Source of the DNA: Nemertoderma westbladi
Taxonomy: Eukaryota > Xenacoelomorpha > Nemertodermatida > Nemertodermatidae
Direction: 5' to 3'
DNA length: 64,000 nucleotides
NCBI GenBank assembly: GCA_032718475.1
Contig: JAUCBJ010006218.1
Location: 124,001 to 188,000 of the forward strand
In this document: piece after piece, positions 10,601 through 20,472 of the stretch
Layout of the letters: each line of letters starts with the position of its first letter
Position numbering within the stretch: position 1 is the stretch's first letter
The notes under the pieces: generated by a model
What the model was told of the DNA's origin: nothing
The model's database searches: none
What the model saw: only the letters and a program-made list of their open reading frames with translations
Made by a program: the position numbers and the translations under genes

Positions 10601-11743
10601 ATGCGGGAACAATTCAATAACTTGTCAATACAAAGAGGTACCACCCGTAAATATAGAATGTCTATACCAAAACTCATGCTGACACAATTTGATAAAGAGT
10701 TTTATCATTTACATTTGAAACTGTTAAAATTTTATATAAAACATGGATTAATTGTTACTAAACTACATAAATTATATTCTTTTCAACAAGAATTTGTATT
10801 TAAAAATTACATCGATTTTAATATTAATCAAAGGCGACTGGCAAAAAGTTACATTGAAACTGCTGTCGCGAAATTGCTCAATAATTCACTGTTTGGCAAA
10901 TCAATAGAAAAGATAAGAGATCGATGTAACTTTCGTATCGCAAATAGCAATGATAAATGCGATCAATTGGTAAATCGTATTAATCATGAACAATTTATAA
11001 TATACAATAATACATTATCGGGACATTTATTAGTGAAAGACTCTGTAACTCTCGATAAGCCTATATTTATTGGTAGCACTGTGTTGGACTTGGCTAAATT
11101 GGATATGTATGATCTGTATTACAATAAATTGCTACCTATTGAGAAAGAATTAAACTGTCGTATTGAAATTGCTGCATCAGACACTGACTCTTTGATAGGT
11201 TGTTACTATAATACATCTCAGAATAATTTTTTTAAAGCATTAATTAAAAATAATATTTTAGATACATCCAATTACCCTAAGGATCACCCGCTCTACAGTG
11301 ATAAAAATAAATCTAGACTCTATTACTGTAAAGACGAACTAGCCTCACGTGAAATTAAACAAGCAGTATTTTTAAGACCAAAATTATATTCAATTTTGGA
11401 ATGGAATAATAAAAATATTCGTAGAGCAAAAGGTATTACAAGAGCTGTTGTGGAAACGAATATTACACATGAAGAATATTTAAAAGCATATAACTCAAAT
11501 GAAGAAATAAAAAAAAACATACACAGATTTCAATCTAAATTACATCGTATTTATACCTTAAAGCAAAATAAATTTGCGCTCAGTAGCTTTGATGATAAAC
11601 TTTATTGGCTTAATAAAAATCAATCGCTTCCTTTGGGGCACTATAAAACAAACCTCAAAAAACCTATAAAAATATCAAATATACCAATTTATGAAGAACC
11701 AAAAGACGACAGTGTTGATGATGAATTATCAAATAGTAAATAA
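7685..11743 (+). CDS. POLB: Protein-primed family B DNA polymerase (Polinton type)
   Basis: Replicates the element from a protein primer. The 1352-residue product starts with three zinc-finger-like Cys/His clusters (residues 7-90), has another CxxC-H zinc motif near 420, and then the 3'-5' exonuclease: Exo I DIE at D476/E478, Exo II with D624 (HNSNNYD), Exo III YxxxD at Y787/D791. Between Exo I and II lies a Cys/His insert (CFYC, HHSH, CNSC), like the HNH/zinc insert of this family. Polymerase motif A is DFNSLY from D887, motif B K1063-LLNNSLFGK, and motif C DTDS with D1166/D1168. All catalytic residues are present, so the gene looks functional. Length is in the usual range for Polintons. The next gene overlaps its 3' end by 53 bp. 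Confidence 0.96.
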   Translation: MDKITICCSFCHMNVTRHNYLRHLRSHFESYSCLKCHVVTSCSEICKRHETITGCKEMEFRTYQLTCSTCNKEYTYDNYLRHDCHLKCYYTRKRKSPQRKNILSRKNLRVALGTCATIFTREQEAHDNRLEIYVHDLPTSRDYPDVETAVTQIRGNILQLILDRLKEMNVLRLWLGLNVLMYRSHFSEGEQLETFYFNSSGGAINTVDSPQSFDTWFEYVLENILQKIAIFNTRGSGWRIKSLLRVEIKLAESKCRSLLYKGHGYMELPKALSGKQCVINVQSADNDCFKWAIISAKFSSKVKNNKQRTSSYKNYMTHFIFDNGNKDYPTEWQLAIKLFEKQNSKYIINLLCWNNDNKRTPVSILRQPPFSKITPDKQLLNILLVVKNNNVPKLNHYVCITNLNRLLNTRALHTQGRQYCERCLTHFFRAEVLHRHRLACYQGRSQREKLPNKKRTHISFTNLDRTLAPLFVTYFDIECILQPSVNNQIIQEHIPCAVSYLIVPNTELIDAPKCHLKTFVKSNNNNCIQDFLDSLYTDLTELCCWSEIYTHKTMSFTNIDFVNFEQAKFCFYCNVTLNNNVGKNRHHSHITGKYIAAACNSCNRSLSLKRYLYVLCGHNSNNYDIHCILQSGFRDKKYTDWDIKVIPRNTERYISLSAFIPIKNTSKKIELRFLDTYQFLSFSLSNLVECSTKDVASHDISSILPITLQEMKYFYPNLNNSTIKRKGVFPYEYLTDINKFNDTGLPSINNFFSNLSQKTCTIEDYRFAGISWVEFDCVNLKDYLLAYLKLDVCLLADIFENFRNVCKQNYDLEAVFYCSIGSFTYDCALKYNKCKIELIKDYQTYRDFEKSIRGGVSFCRKHYIESNIPGTSTYDSTKEECHIFNIDFNSLYSGNLSKKLPTSQFKEVSIKHLENAIPEKLIEYLVDLDIDGSTGYFLICDLNYPKAIHDQTLQLPLAPEHLSINESMLSPYMREQFNNLSIQRGTTRKYRMSIPKLMLTQFDKEFYHLHLKLLKFYIKHGLIVTKLHKLYSFQQEFVFKNYIDFNINQRRLAKSYIETAVAKLLNNSLFGKSIEKIRDRCNFRIANSNDKCDQLVNRINHEQFIIYNNTLSGHLLVKDSVTLDKPIFIGSTVLDLAKLDMYDLYYNKLLPIEKELNCRIEIAASDTDSLIGCYYNTSQNNFFKALIKNNILDTSNYPKDHPLYSDKNKSRLYYCKDELASREIKQAVFLRPKLYSILEWNNKNIRRAKGITRAVVETNITHEEYLKAYNSNEEIKKNIHRFQSKLHRIYTLKQNKFALSSFDDKLYWLNKNQSLPLGHYKTNLKKPIKISNIPIYEEPKDDSVDDELSNSK

Positions 11744-12272
11744 AAATATAAGTTGTAAGCAGATTATTTATGGACTTAATTTGAAAGAATTAAAAAAGCA
11801 ATTGAATGGTAAAATTGTACTCAAACCTAATCAGTTTATATATAAGGTATTTGGTGCAACCATATTAATGTTTACAAATGGACGAATAACAATTCTCGGT
11901 AGAAAATATAATTTTAATAAAGTGAAAAAACATATATTAGAAAAAACAAACATTAATTTGATTTTTAAATCAATCAATTTGTGTACTTATATTTTTAGTA
12001 TCGATACTGTAATTTATAGGTTACTTATAAATAATATTGGGTTTTATGTTATATTTGATAATGTTAAACTAGAAATTTCATACGACCCTGAAATATTCAA
12101 TAACTGTAAAGTCAGAATAAATAATATTGTTGTTGTTTGCTGTTTCTACACTGGTAAATGTACATTAATGTGTTCCCCGTTTAAATTTCATATATATTAT
12201 CCTATTTTCAACAAGCTGGTTAATAATTTATTATTGTTTGGTGTGGGGGTTTTTGATGTAAAATATAATTAG
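11691..12272 (+). CDS. Putative TATA-binding-protein-like protein (two-repeat fold)
   Basis: A 193-residue product overlapping the polymerase gene in another frame; a start at 11718 (residue 10) is equally possible. It shows two related halves. Residues 40-85 have a Pro-N-QF-I/Y turn, ATILMFTNGRITILG and a Lys-rich helix. Residues 130-180 have YDPEIFNN, VVVCCFYTGKCTLM and a helix. This spacing (strand, acidic/aromatic turn, hydrophobic strand, xxGK/R-hairpin, helix) is the signature of each TBP repeat (P-x-x-F ... IF-x-SGK-x-V-x-TG). If right, the element brings its own promoter-recognition factor for its genes. TBP homologues are known in some large DNA viruses. Similarity is by eye and weak, so a structure comparison is needed. 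Confidence 0.5.
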   Translation: MKNQKTTVLMMNYQIVNKNISCKQIIYGLNLKELKKQLNGKIVLKPNQFIYKVFGATILMFTNGRITILGRKYNFNKVKKHILEKTNINLIFKSINLCTYIFSIDTVIYRLLINNIGFYVIFDNVKLEISYDPEIFNNCKVRINNIVVVCCFYTGKCTLMCSPFKFHIYYPIFNKLVNNLLLFGVGVFDVKYN

Positions 12273-12947
12273 TACAGGTACGAGTGAAATTTTTTGTTGT
12301 TGTTACTGTTTGGTGGTGGTGGAGATTTTTACTGTAAAATATATATATTAAATTGAAGGGAGAAGAAATTTATGAATATTTTTTTTTAAAATCAACAACT
12401 AGTTTGAGGAGGGAAATTAACTTCAGTAGAGCGATTGTTTCTTGTAACACTCAAGTAGGCATAGTATACTCAGCAGCCGCGGCTAGCTAACTTGGCATTG
12501 TTGCTCACGAGTGAGCCACAATAGCGCATCTGTTACTTATGAGTGTGCGTGTGTACAGCAGGCAACGCTAAGATTAAGGATATGTGCTGGTATTCATAGT
12601 CAAAGACGATGCCATCCTATCTGTTACTAGTCTGTATACCGGTACATATCATTAAAACATCCGCTATGCATCTCCCTACATTCAGAATAGAACAACGATC
12701 AGAGCATATATCGCTAATCCGCATGGGAAAGGTTTATGTTATGCATTTTGTTAACTATGAGAATTTTGTAATGTACACATCTGCGACCCTCTACAAAAAT
12801 ATATATAAACTCAATTTTTCTGACAGTGAACTATAATTTTGTTAAACAAAAGGAGAAAAAAATATCAGTAGGCCTACCTATTCAATTTAAAGATACTCTT
12901 TCCGGTGCCTAGTTACTACGACAACGATAACTTACCTCAATACGAAC
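12273..12947. other. Polinton spacer with one doubtful small frame
   Basis: Mostly non-coding, AT-rich near 12300-12420. A plus-strand frame 12609-12836 (or from the Met at 12666, 56 residues) reads a strand-rich short protein (SLIRMGKVYVMHFVNYENF). I do not recognise it. Its setting just before another small plus-strand gene makes it possible, not proven. Confidence 0.35.
12666..12836 (+). CDS. Possible small Polinton protein (56 aa)
   Basis: Short frame with alternating hydrophobic residues suggesting a small beta-rich protein; the longer start at 12609 adds a hydrophobic stretch that could be an upstream leader. No known family recognised. Supported only by position in the rightward gene group and absence of a competing gene on the other strand. 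Confidence 0.3.
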   Translation: MHLPTFRIEQRSEHISLIRMGKVYVMHFVNYENFVMYTSATLYKNIYKLNFSDSEL

Positions 12948-13261
12948 ATGACATTCGCCTTTTTCAATAACCGTGAGTTGACGAGTTATATCAAAATCGA
13001 ATTGCAATCAAGCGACGAAACATATCTCACAGCATCCAATATTGCTGAGATGGAGTTGCGATATATAAACAAAAAATTTGAGATCGGGTTTACTTCGATG
13101 GAATATGGAGTAGGTCAAGTAGGTGGTCTACATTTATCGCCTACAACGCTTGAAATTTCAAAAGATTTCTCGCTTGTTATAAAAATACAACCATCGCGAA
13201 TATCGGGAAGCTCACCCTCTTGCGAAAATTGGGAGAATGATGTTGATGACTCGCTTCACTT
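12948..13261 (+). pseudogene. Small Polinton gene, 5' part, split by the LTR element
   Basis: The frame starts at 12948 (MTFAFFNNRELTSYIK) and runs 104 codons to the LTR junction, with a conserved-looking EIGFTSMEYGVGQVGG core followed by an acidic stretch (ENWENDVDD). The remaining 37 codons follow the insertion at 20364-20472 in the same phase, counting one copy of the CACTT duplication. Before the insertion it would have made about 140 residues. Function unknown; the GxGQVGG-L core followed by a helix is faintly like PC4-type ssDNA-binding proteins. The residues after 104 in the present frame are LTR sequence, not part of the gene. Confidence 0.6.
13257..13261. other. LTR element target-site duplication, left copy
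   Basis: CACTT, repeated exactly at 20359-20363. A five-bp duplication is usual for BEL/Pao and other LTR elements. Confidence 0.9.
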
Positions 13262-13829
13262 TGTGACGGGATCCGAGAGGATCCCGGTTTATCCGGTGTT
13301 GGTTACGTACGCGTCCCCGCCGTGTGGATGAAAAGAGTTGTTGTTCTGACGTTGTTGTTAAGGATATAAATTGAGATAACATATAGTGTATAGGTACAAT
13401 AGCAGATAGCACTGAATACTGCTGCACTGGTACCGATAATGTGATGACGGCGGTGACGGTCCTAACTGTCACCGTACTACCTGACTGTACTGACCGACTG
13501 AGATAACTGACTGAATAGGGGAGCACCAACAGGTAATATATACTGCACGGTTGGCCATATTAGTGTACCTAGTCGATGCTGTCCCCCCATTGGCTAATAT
13601 CCCACTTCTCGCCCCTTCACCTTCCCTGGTGTGTTTCCCGTTCACCCCAGCTATTCTCTCTCTTGTCAGGGGAGTAACCCCTGACCCTTATTGTGTGTGT
13701 CTCCTTTGGGGCCTATTGTCCCCGTTTACTGGGCTGACACGAGGTTGATTGGTAATCAACCTCGTGCTCCCAATATTGCTTTATGGCTCACTCTATGGGT
13801 TTGTGTTAGCGGAATTGGATAAGCTAACA
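13262..13829 (-). repeat. LTR (3' LTR of the minus-strand element)
   Basis: 568 bp, matching 19806-20358. Ends TGT and ACA. It contains a 13-bp segment near 13577 (TGCTGTCCCCCCA) missing from the other LTR. Confidence 0.9.
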
Positions 13830-13838
13830 CTCCCCCCC
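13830..13838 (-). other. Polypurine tract
   Basis: On the minus strand GGGGGGGAG directly precedes the TGTTAGC start of the LTR. This is the plus-strand primer position for a retroelement in minus orientation and fixes its direction. Confidence 0.7.
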
Positions 13839-13839
13839 A

Positions 13840-15914
13840 TGCTATCTTCCCGGTGAGAAGATAGCATCCAACTAAAGTGCGCTACAATTCCGCTGGATCC
13901 CGATCTAGCATCGGGTGTGGGGTGGGTATATTTTTTCGGAGTCGGCTTTCCAGGCCGCTCCCTATGGGTATGATATTGCTACCCTCTGGCGTTTCGTGTC
14001 GGGCCGATCGTGCGCTTCTCTCACACAACTTTTGTTTCCCCGACACTTACGCCCTGACTCTACTCTTCCTCTCCTCTCTTGCTCTAACTCTTGGACTTCC
14101 CTGTCCCTCACTCTTCCTCTCACTTCTCCCCCCCCACGCTTGAATTGCGCCCACACTCTCTCCACACTATCTCCATACCACCTCGACTACCTTATCCCTT
14201 CTGACGAATCTCACCCCCCCTCCGTGCCGTCGCACTCAGGAAATGTGAAATCGTCTGGCGTCTTGTCCCTAGTGCCATAGTCACTTAGCCCCCCAGTCCC
14301 AGTAGCTAATTGAGAAAGGTTGTATGACTATAGTACTTACACCACTATCTCCGCACTCCGTGCTATCACCTCTCCACTCTCTTGTCACTCCCTAAGGCTT
14401 TAATCTCTAATGCTACCCCTGTGCTATCATACTATCTACCTACTGCTTACTAACTCTAACTATCTAACTAACTCTGCTAACTACTAACTTTTACTACTTC
14501 TAGCTCTAACTGAGAGCCTCTAACTTTCTACTGACTCTAACTCTCTACTAAGTCTAACTAACTTCTACTAACTCTACTTGACTCCTCTGAGTCTACCAAC
14601 TCTGCTAACTAGCTCTACTAACTCTACTCCACTAGCTCTGCTAACTCTACTCCACTAGCTCTGCTAACTCTACTAACTAGCTCTACTAACTCTACTCCAC
14701 TCTTCTAACTACGTGGCGCTTGCGGTGCCCACAACCACTCTACTATATGGCACCCTATGTGCCCTCTCTACTACACTACTACCTCTCTAACTCTACTACC
14801 TGGCACCCTATGTGCCCTCTCTACTACTCTACTCTATCTCTAACTCTCTAACTCTACTACCTGGCACCCTACGTGCCCGTCTCTACTCTTCTACTCTATG
14901 GCACCCTATGTGCCCTCTCTACTACCTCTAACACTCTAACTTTACTACCTGGCACCCTACGTGCCCTCTCTACTCTTCTACTACCTGGCACCCAATGTGC
15001 CCGTCTCTACTCCTCTACTCCCCCTTTACGTCTCATCGCCTACACGTGACGCTCTGAGTGCCGGCAGAGTGGGTACGTTAATTATGTGAACTACTACTGA
15101 CTCTACTAACTCTACTAACTCTCTTCTAACTCTACTAACTCTTTTTGTGCCCGGCACCTCTTGTGCCCGGCACCTTCTAACTCTACTAACTCAACTAACT
15201 CTCTACTAACTCAACTAACTCTACTACTAACTCAACTAACTCTACTACTAACTCTTTTTGTGCCCGGCACCTGTTGTGCCCGGCACCCACCCTAATTAAC
15301 ATACCCTGCTCTTACATCAAACACATCATCACGCCCGTGCCCCACTAAGTTCAGCGCATTCCCTACTAGCTCTAACTACGTGGCGCTTACGGTGCCCACA
15401 ACCCTCTACTGCTACTACTAACACCCCTAACTAGCGGTACTACGTACCCTCTTACTACTCTAGCTCTCTCTACTAGCTAGCGGTACAACGTACCCTCTTA
15501 CTACTCTAGCTCTCTCTACTAGCTAGCGGTACAACGTACCCTCTTACTACTCTAGCTCTCTCTACTAGCTAGCGGTACTACGTACCCTCTTACTCTTACT
15601 AACTCTCTAACGGTACTGCGTACCCTCTAACTCTTACTCTCTAATCGGTACTTACGTACCCTCTAACTCTAACTAACTAGCGGTACTTACGTACCCTCTA
15701 ACTCTCTAACTAATTAGCGGTACTTACGTACCCTCTAACTCTAACTAACTAGCGGTACTTACGTACCCTCTAACTCTAACTAACTAGCGGTACTTACGTA
15801 CCCTCCAACTCTCTAACTAACTAGCGGTACTACGTACCACCCTCTAACTAACTAACTAACTCTTACTACCTAACTTCTACCTACTCTATTATTTAATTAT
15901 TTTCTTATTTTTAA
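13840..15914. repeat. Low-complexity interior of the LTR element
   Basis: No gene. From about 14400 it is made of CTCTACTAACT-type simple repeats with scattered GGCACCCTA-GTGCC words. From about 15430 to 15835 come units of roughly 35 bp, each with a GGTAC-TACGTACC palindrome followed by CTCTAACTAACTAGC. This replaces the pol region of an autonomous element. Confidence 0.8.
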
Positions 15915-17267
15915 TTAAATAATTATTTTATATTTTGTGCGTGGGAAGGGCGTCTCGCCCTCATTCCCACCCCCCTCAGTCCAAAACTTTGGACGACTAA
16001 AAACTCTCACGTGCCCCTTCTTCCAGTAGGCACTCTCCTGCTGCCCTCCTATACGTCCTCTAACTCTTCGCCACACTCTCTTCGGTGCCACCTTTGCTGG
16101 CCTCCCCCTTCGTATGTGCGCTGGCATTAGAGCCCTCGACGACCCCCGCTCGTCCCTCGGTATACGCGGTGTTTGCCCATGTAATGCCCCCCCGCACTGT
16201 ATCAGCCCTGCGTGTGTATGCAACACGCCTCCTTCTACTTTCCCGACTCCTTTGCTCATGGACTTCTCTACCCCTGGTTTAGTCCTTTCACATCCTCTCC
16301 CTTTCCAACACTCTCCGGATCTGTGTCCTTTTACCACACATCGATGACATAGTCCGTTTGCGTCTGTGTAGGCTACACGATCTCGTTTGGGCAACGCTTG
16401 CCAGTACTTGCAACTCCTGGTCTTATGGGTTCCGTCCCGATGTAATTGACATTGGAATCCTGGATTATAGCGTTTCCTGTATAGTCCTTCACGTATCGCG
16501 CTTAGGTTTATATGTACCGATTTAATGTTTTGGTTGTCTAGACTCGGCCTTCTGGGTATATTGGGATTGTGTTTATTTTTGGTGTTATTTTCTTTCTGTC
16601 CCTGCCACGGTGTGGCCCTGCTACCAGCTAACTGTGGACTAGCAGTCCCCTGTACGGCCGCGTGTGGTATTGACTGTCCGCACGACCTGTTCTCGTCCAA
16701 GGGGTTCGATGTTCTCGCTCCTATTGGGGTACATTGTCGATATTGTGATGGGGGAATGTCACCCTGTCCCCCCCCGGCCGGTATGTTTGGTACTGGGGTT
16801 GATGTTAATACATTGGGGCCCATACGTCTATCTCCAATAACTCCCCCCTCCCCTGGATATATGTTATGTCCCTGTGTATTATAGTCATGCTGCTGTACCG
16901 ATATAGGCCTACCTACCTCTCGCCTACCTACCGGTATGTACTCCGCGACTTCCGGGTTTAATCCCGTCGTTCGCGCTACCCTATCGCCTACTCTATCTCT
17001 CCCAGCATGGCCTATAATAGTATGTGCAGTAAGGCCTACAGTATGTCCTGCAGTCTGCATGTGCCCTTCCGAACCGAAGTTTATTCTTCGCGAATCTCGA
17101 ATCTCCCCGCGACTACTGCACTCTCGATCGGCAGCTATATCCCGTCGGGAAGCTTCTCTTCGATCCCCTCTCCTGTTCTCGACTTGTATTGGTACGTCCT
17201 GTACCCCTCTCTTGGCGTGCGGTGCGTTTCTCCGGGGCGACGGCAATCTCCCGAAGTTCGACCCCAC
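15915..17267 (-). pseudogene. BEL/Pao-like gag, zinc-knuckle part
   Basis: The 450-codon frame is Gly/Arg/Pro-rich, then near residues 280-335 has a Cys/His cluster spaced CxLHxDxTHxxxxC ... LCHRCxxxGHxxxxC. This is the paired knuckle arrangement of BEL/Pao Gag, which binds the element RNA. It lies at the 3' end of gag on the minus strand. The upstream gag parts are in other frames, so gag as a whole is broken here, although this frame is long. Confidence 0.65.
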
Positions 17268-17619
17268 TGGCTCCCTGACTCCATCTCTACTATCGACGGT
17301 CCGTTATCCGTCCTCGCACTCCTATCGTTCGTGGCGACACCTTTTCTACTATCTCCTCTTCTTCTCTTTTCAGTGCAGTATTCCGGCTCGTGAGATCTCT
17401 CGTCGACCTCCCGGTTAAACTCCACTGTTCTTCTTCCCTCTTCTGATCGGGCTCGACGCTTCGTCTGCCCTCTCGCGACGTCAACCTGCCTCTCTCTGCT
17501 CGATCGCACGCCGCTGGGGATACTCGCAATCCCCCTATTACTCTCCGTCGCCGGGTGTTGCGGTTTACCTGATTCGGCCCGCGCATTATCCGCTGACGGC
17601 TGTGGGACACTCTCTGCCC

Positions 17620-17940
17620 CCCCTCTCTCTCTACTAATCTCTCGCGGTGGGGTGCCCGTAGCCCCCCCCCACCCGCCACTTCTAACTTCACTATTTCTTA
17701 CTACACTTCTACACCCCTCTTGTGGGGCATTCTCTGCCCCCCCTCTCTCGCCACTAATTTCTCGCGGTGGGGTGTCCGTAGCCCCCCCCACCCGCCACTT
17801 CTAACTTCACTATCTCTTACTACACTTCTGCGTCCCTCTTGTGGGGCATTCTCTGCCCCCCCTCTCTCGCCACTAATCTTATGTGGTGGGGCGCCGGTAG
17901 CCCCCCCCCCCACCCGCCACATCTAACTTCACTATCTCTT
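17620..17940. repeat. 118-bp tandem repeat, three copies
   Basis: Three successive copies containing GTGGGGCATTCTCTGCCCCCC and a run of C before ACCCGCCACTTCTAACTTCAC. They lie in the gag region of the LTR element and disrupt or lengthen its coding frame. Confidence 0.8.
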
Positions 17941-18406
17941 ACTTCGTCTCTACACCCCTCTCTAGTCGACGCACTGTCTTTACTACGGCTGGGTCTATTC
18001 ACCCCCGCCTCTCTCTCTACTACTGCGTGGCCCACCAGGCCCACTTCGGGTTGGCTCAACCCCGCTACCTCCTGCCTACCAACTACGTGGCCTACCAGGC
18101 CGCCGTCTGCCGGGTTATATACGTCCGACACGCTCATATTAATAGCACCATTCCCAATATTATTTGTTAAATCAATTAAATTATTAGAATTTGAAACGGG
18201 ATTATTATTTAAATTATTTAAATTACTTAGATCACTACTATTCTCTAAACTTAAATTATTATTCGAATTATTTTGCGGGTTTGAATTGAAATTATTATTT
18301 AGAGTATTTGTATTTAAATTTAAATTACTACTACCTGGTAAAATATTATTTCCTGTAATAAAGGGATTAGGGTTATCTACTACGGTACTATTGACATTAA
18401 CTACTT

Positions 18407-18886
18407 CTAACGTACTACTACTACCCCCCCCCCCCCCCCCCCCCCGCCCGTACGGCTACACCAGTTCTGGTTCTCTCGCCCGGTGCCTGTAAGTGGGGTC
18501 TCACTCTCTGACAGTTCCAACTGCGCCAGTTTTTGTCGGCGCCGCTCCAGTTTGGCTTGATATTGCGCAAGCCCGCCTAGCAAGGCATGCAAATCATCCC
18601 GCCTGCACTCACCCTCTATCCCCCACTCTCGCATATTCTGCTCGGCCAACTCTGCCTCTCTCGCAATCATCTCAAGCCGCCTCGCCGGCTCGCTCTCTAC
18701 ACCCATCTCTCGCTCTCTACACTCCTTGGCTCTCTCTCTACACTCCTCGGCCCTCTCTCTACACTCCCTCTCCAACTCTCCTACCTTCTCTGAGAATGCG
18801 GTTTCCTCTCTCAATCGTCTCTCTAACTCATTCTGCTCTGTCGCAATCATTTCTAATTTATACGCCATGCGTTCACTCTCTCGCAC
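18407..18886 (-). pseudogene. Gag coiled-coil segment
   Basis: A 159-codon frame with a strong Glu/Arg-rich heptad region (ERECRERAEECRERAKECRE) typical of the assembly coiled coil in BEL/Pao Gag. It runs into a 22-C tract (about 18424-18445) that translates as a Gly run and marks a likely frame slip. It lies upstream of the zinc-knuckle part and downstream of the probable gag start. Confidence 0.5.
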
Positions 18887-19045
18887 CCGTCTTTCTTTTG
18901 CGGAGGATGTAGCAGACTTATCGGTTGCGACGGACTCCCGCCGCTCCTCCGTCCCACCAACTTTCCCCCGCCTCCCGGAACTTCCTCCGACCGACGAGAC
19001 CGAATCCTCGGAGTTAACCTCAGATTCGCCCTCCTCAGGTCTCTT

Positions 19046-19719
19046 CTAACCCACTAATTTTACTCCCCGGGCATCGACTAAGTATGGCCCTACGTACACT
19101 ACGCTAGGTTCCATACCCCCACATTCCCATAGTTCAATCAGTTCGTTGACAACTCCCCTCGCCCTCTCCTCAGCTAGTTCTCTCTGCCCAGAACGCACTA
19201 GGTAATCAAAGTATCTGTTCGACTCACCTAGTCGTCTCCTCAGTCTCACCTCGTCTATCTTCGCCCCTCCTTTGGCCTCCTCAATCGCTCCCTGGTCGCG
19301 AGGTAGGCTCGTCGAAGTCGATCAGAAACCCCGACGTCCTCGTCGCCGACCTCTCTTCCGTCTCTTCGGGTCCGACGTCGTACCGGCGGCTCCACCGTTG
19401 CCGTTCCGGTGGGCCGTCCGTCGCCCTCGGCCTGTGGCGGGCCGGCGACATCGGTACGTCGACCCTCGCTCCGCGTCGACTCGTTTTTCTCTTCTCCTCC
19501 CGACTCGTCTCCTCTACTCGACTCGCTCTCTCCTGGTAGACGACCCCCCACATCTTGGTTCGCCGTGTTGCTCGTTATCGACGTGGCGTCAACCTGCGTC
19601 GACGTGGTCGGCGTAGCATCGACCGACGTCGTGGGTTCGTATCGTCTCGCCGTGGCCTCGCGGATCGTTAGATCGTCGTCCGGGGTCCGTGGCGGTGTCG
19701 TTTCTCCTCCTCTACTCAT
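19046..19719 (-). pseudogene. Probable gag N-terminal part, frame-broken
   Basis: The first sensible methionine inside the element is at 19719 (MSRGGETTPPRTPDDD), about 85 bp inside the 5' LTR edge. The frame runs to 19255 and, after a stop, a second frame (19249-19046) continues with basic and helical sequence (RLRRRLGESNRYFDYL). I take these as the decayed start of gag. Confidence 0.4.
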
Positions 19720-19805
19720 CTTGTCTTTGGTGGCTGGTAGCCACAGTCTGTCAGTGCAGTTCGGCAGGCCTAGAGTTAGGACTGTAGGCCTTGGGTAGTT
19801 AGGAC

Positions 19806-20358
19806 TGTGACGGGATCCGAGAGGATCCCGGTTTATCCGGTGTTGGTTACGTACGCGTCCCCGCCGTGTGGATGAAAAGAGTTGTTGTTCTGACGTTGTT
19901 GTTAAGGATATAAATTGAGATAACATATAGTGTATAGGTACAATAGCAGATAGCACTGAATACTGCTGCACTGGTACCGATAATGTGATGACGGCGGTGA
20001 CGGTCCTAACTGTCACCGTACTACCTGACTACTGACCGACTGAGATAACTGACTGAATAGGGGAGCACCAACAGGTAATATATACTGCACGGTTGGCCAT
20101 ATTAGTGTACCTAGTCGATTGGCTAATATCCCACTTCTCGCCCCTTCACCTTCCCTGGTGTGTTTCCCGTTCACCCCAGCTATTCTCTCTCTTGTCAGGG
20201 GAGTAACCCCTGACCCTTATTGTGTGTGTCTCCTTTGGGGCCTATTGTCCCCGTTTACTGGGCTGACACGAGGTTGATTGGTAATCAACCTCGTGCTCCC
20301 AATATTGCTTTATGGCTCACTCTATGGGTTTGTGTTAGCGGAATTGGATAAGCTAACA
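19806..20358 (-). repeat. LTR (5' LTR of the minus-strand element)
   Basis: 553 bp, almost identical to 13262-13829 apart from two indels. No clear tRNA primer-binding site (TGG start) was found just inside its edge. Confidence 0.9.
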
Positions 20359-20472
20359 CACTTCAATATACCAACACAAAGACCGGTAGAAGTTAGCCAG
20401 CCTATAAACAACCATTTACAGGTACCGGCAAGGGAGGAAACTCTACAGAGGGACCCGCATATAGGACTATAA
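20359..20472 (+). pseudogene. Small Polinton gene, 3' part, after the LTR element
   Basis: Continuation of the gene at 12948, in phase across the CACTT duplication, ending at a TAA at 20470-20472. The segment is Gln/Pro/Arg-rich and polar. It is separated from its own start by 7.1 kb. Confidence 0.55.

Larger units (their letters stand above)
13262..20358 (-). mobile_element. Non-autonomous BEL/Pao-like LTR retrotransposon
   Basis: A 7.1-kb element with TGT...ACA LTRs and a 5-bp target duplication, inserted in a Polinton gene. It is on the minus strand: the polypurine tract is at 13830-13838 and gag reads leftward. The gag zinc-knuckle region has the spacing typical of BEL/Pao. No protease, reverse transcriptase, RNase H or integrase frame exists; the place where pol should be (13840-15900) holds only low-complexity repeats. 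It must therefore have moved with enzymes from an autonomous relative. The LTRs differ by a 13-bp and a 2-3-bp indel and otherwise look nearly identical, so the insertion is young. Confidence 0.85.

Noticed and set aside
16525-18492. Plus-strand frames inside the LTR element
   Set aside because: They mirror the gag strand, have Pro/Ser/Leu-rich composition typical of antisense reading and no recognisable domain.
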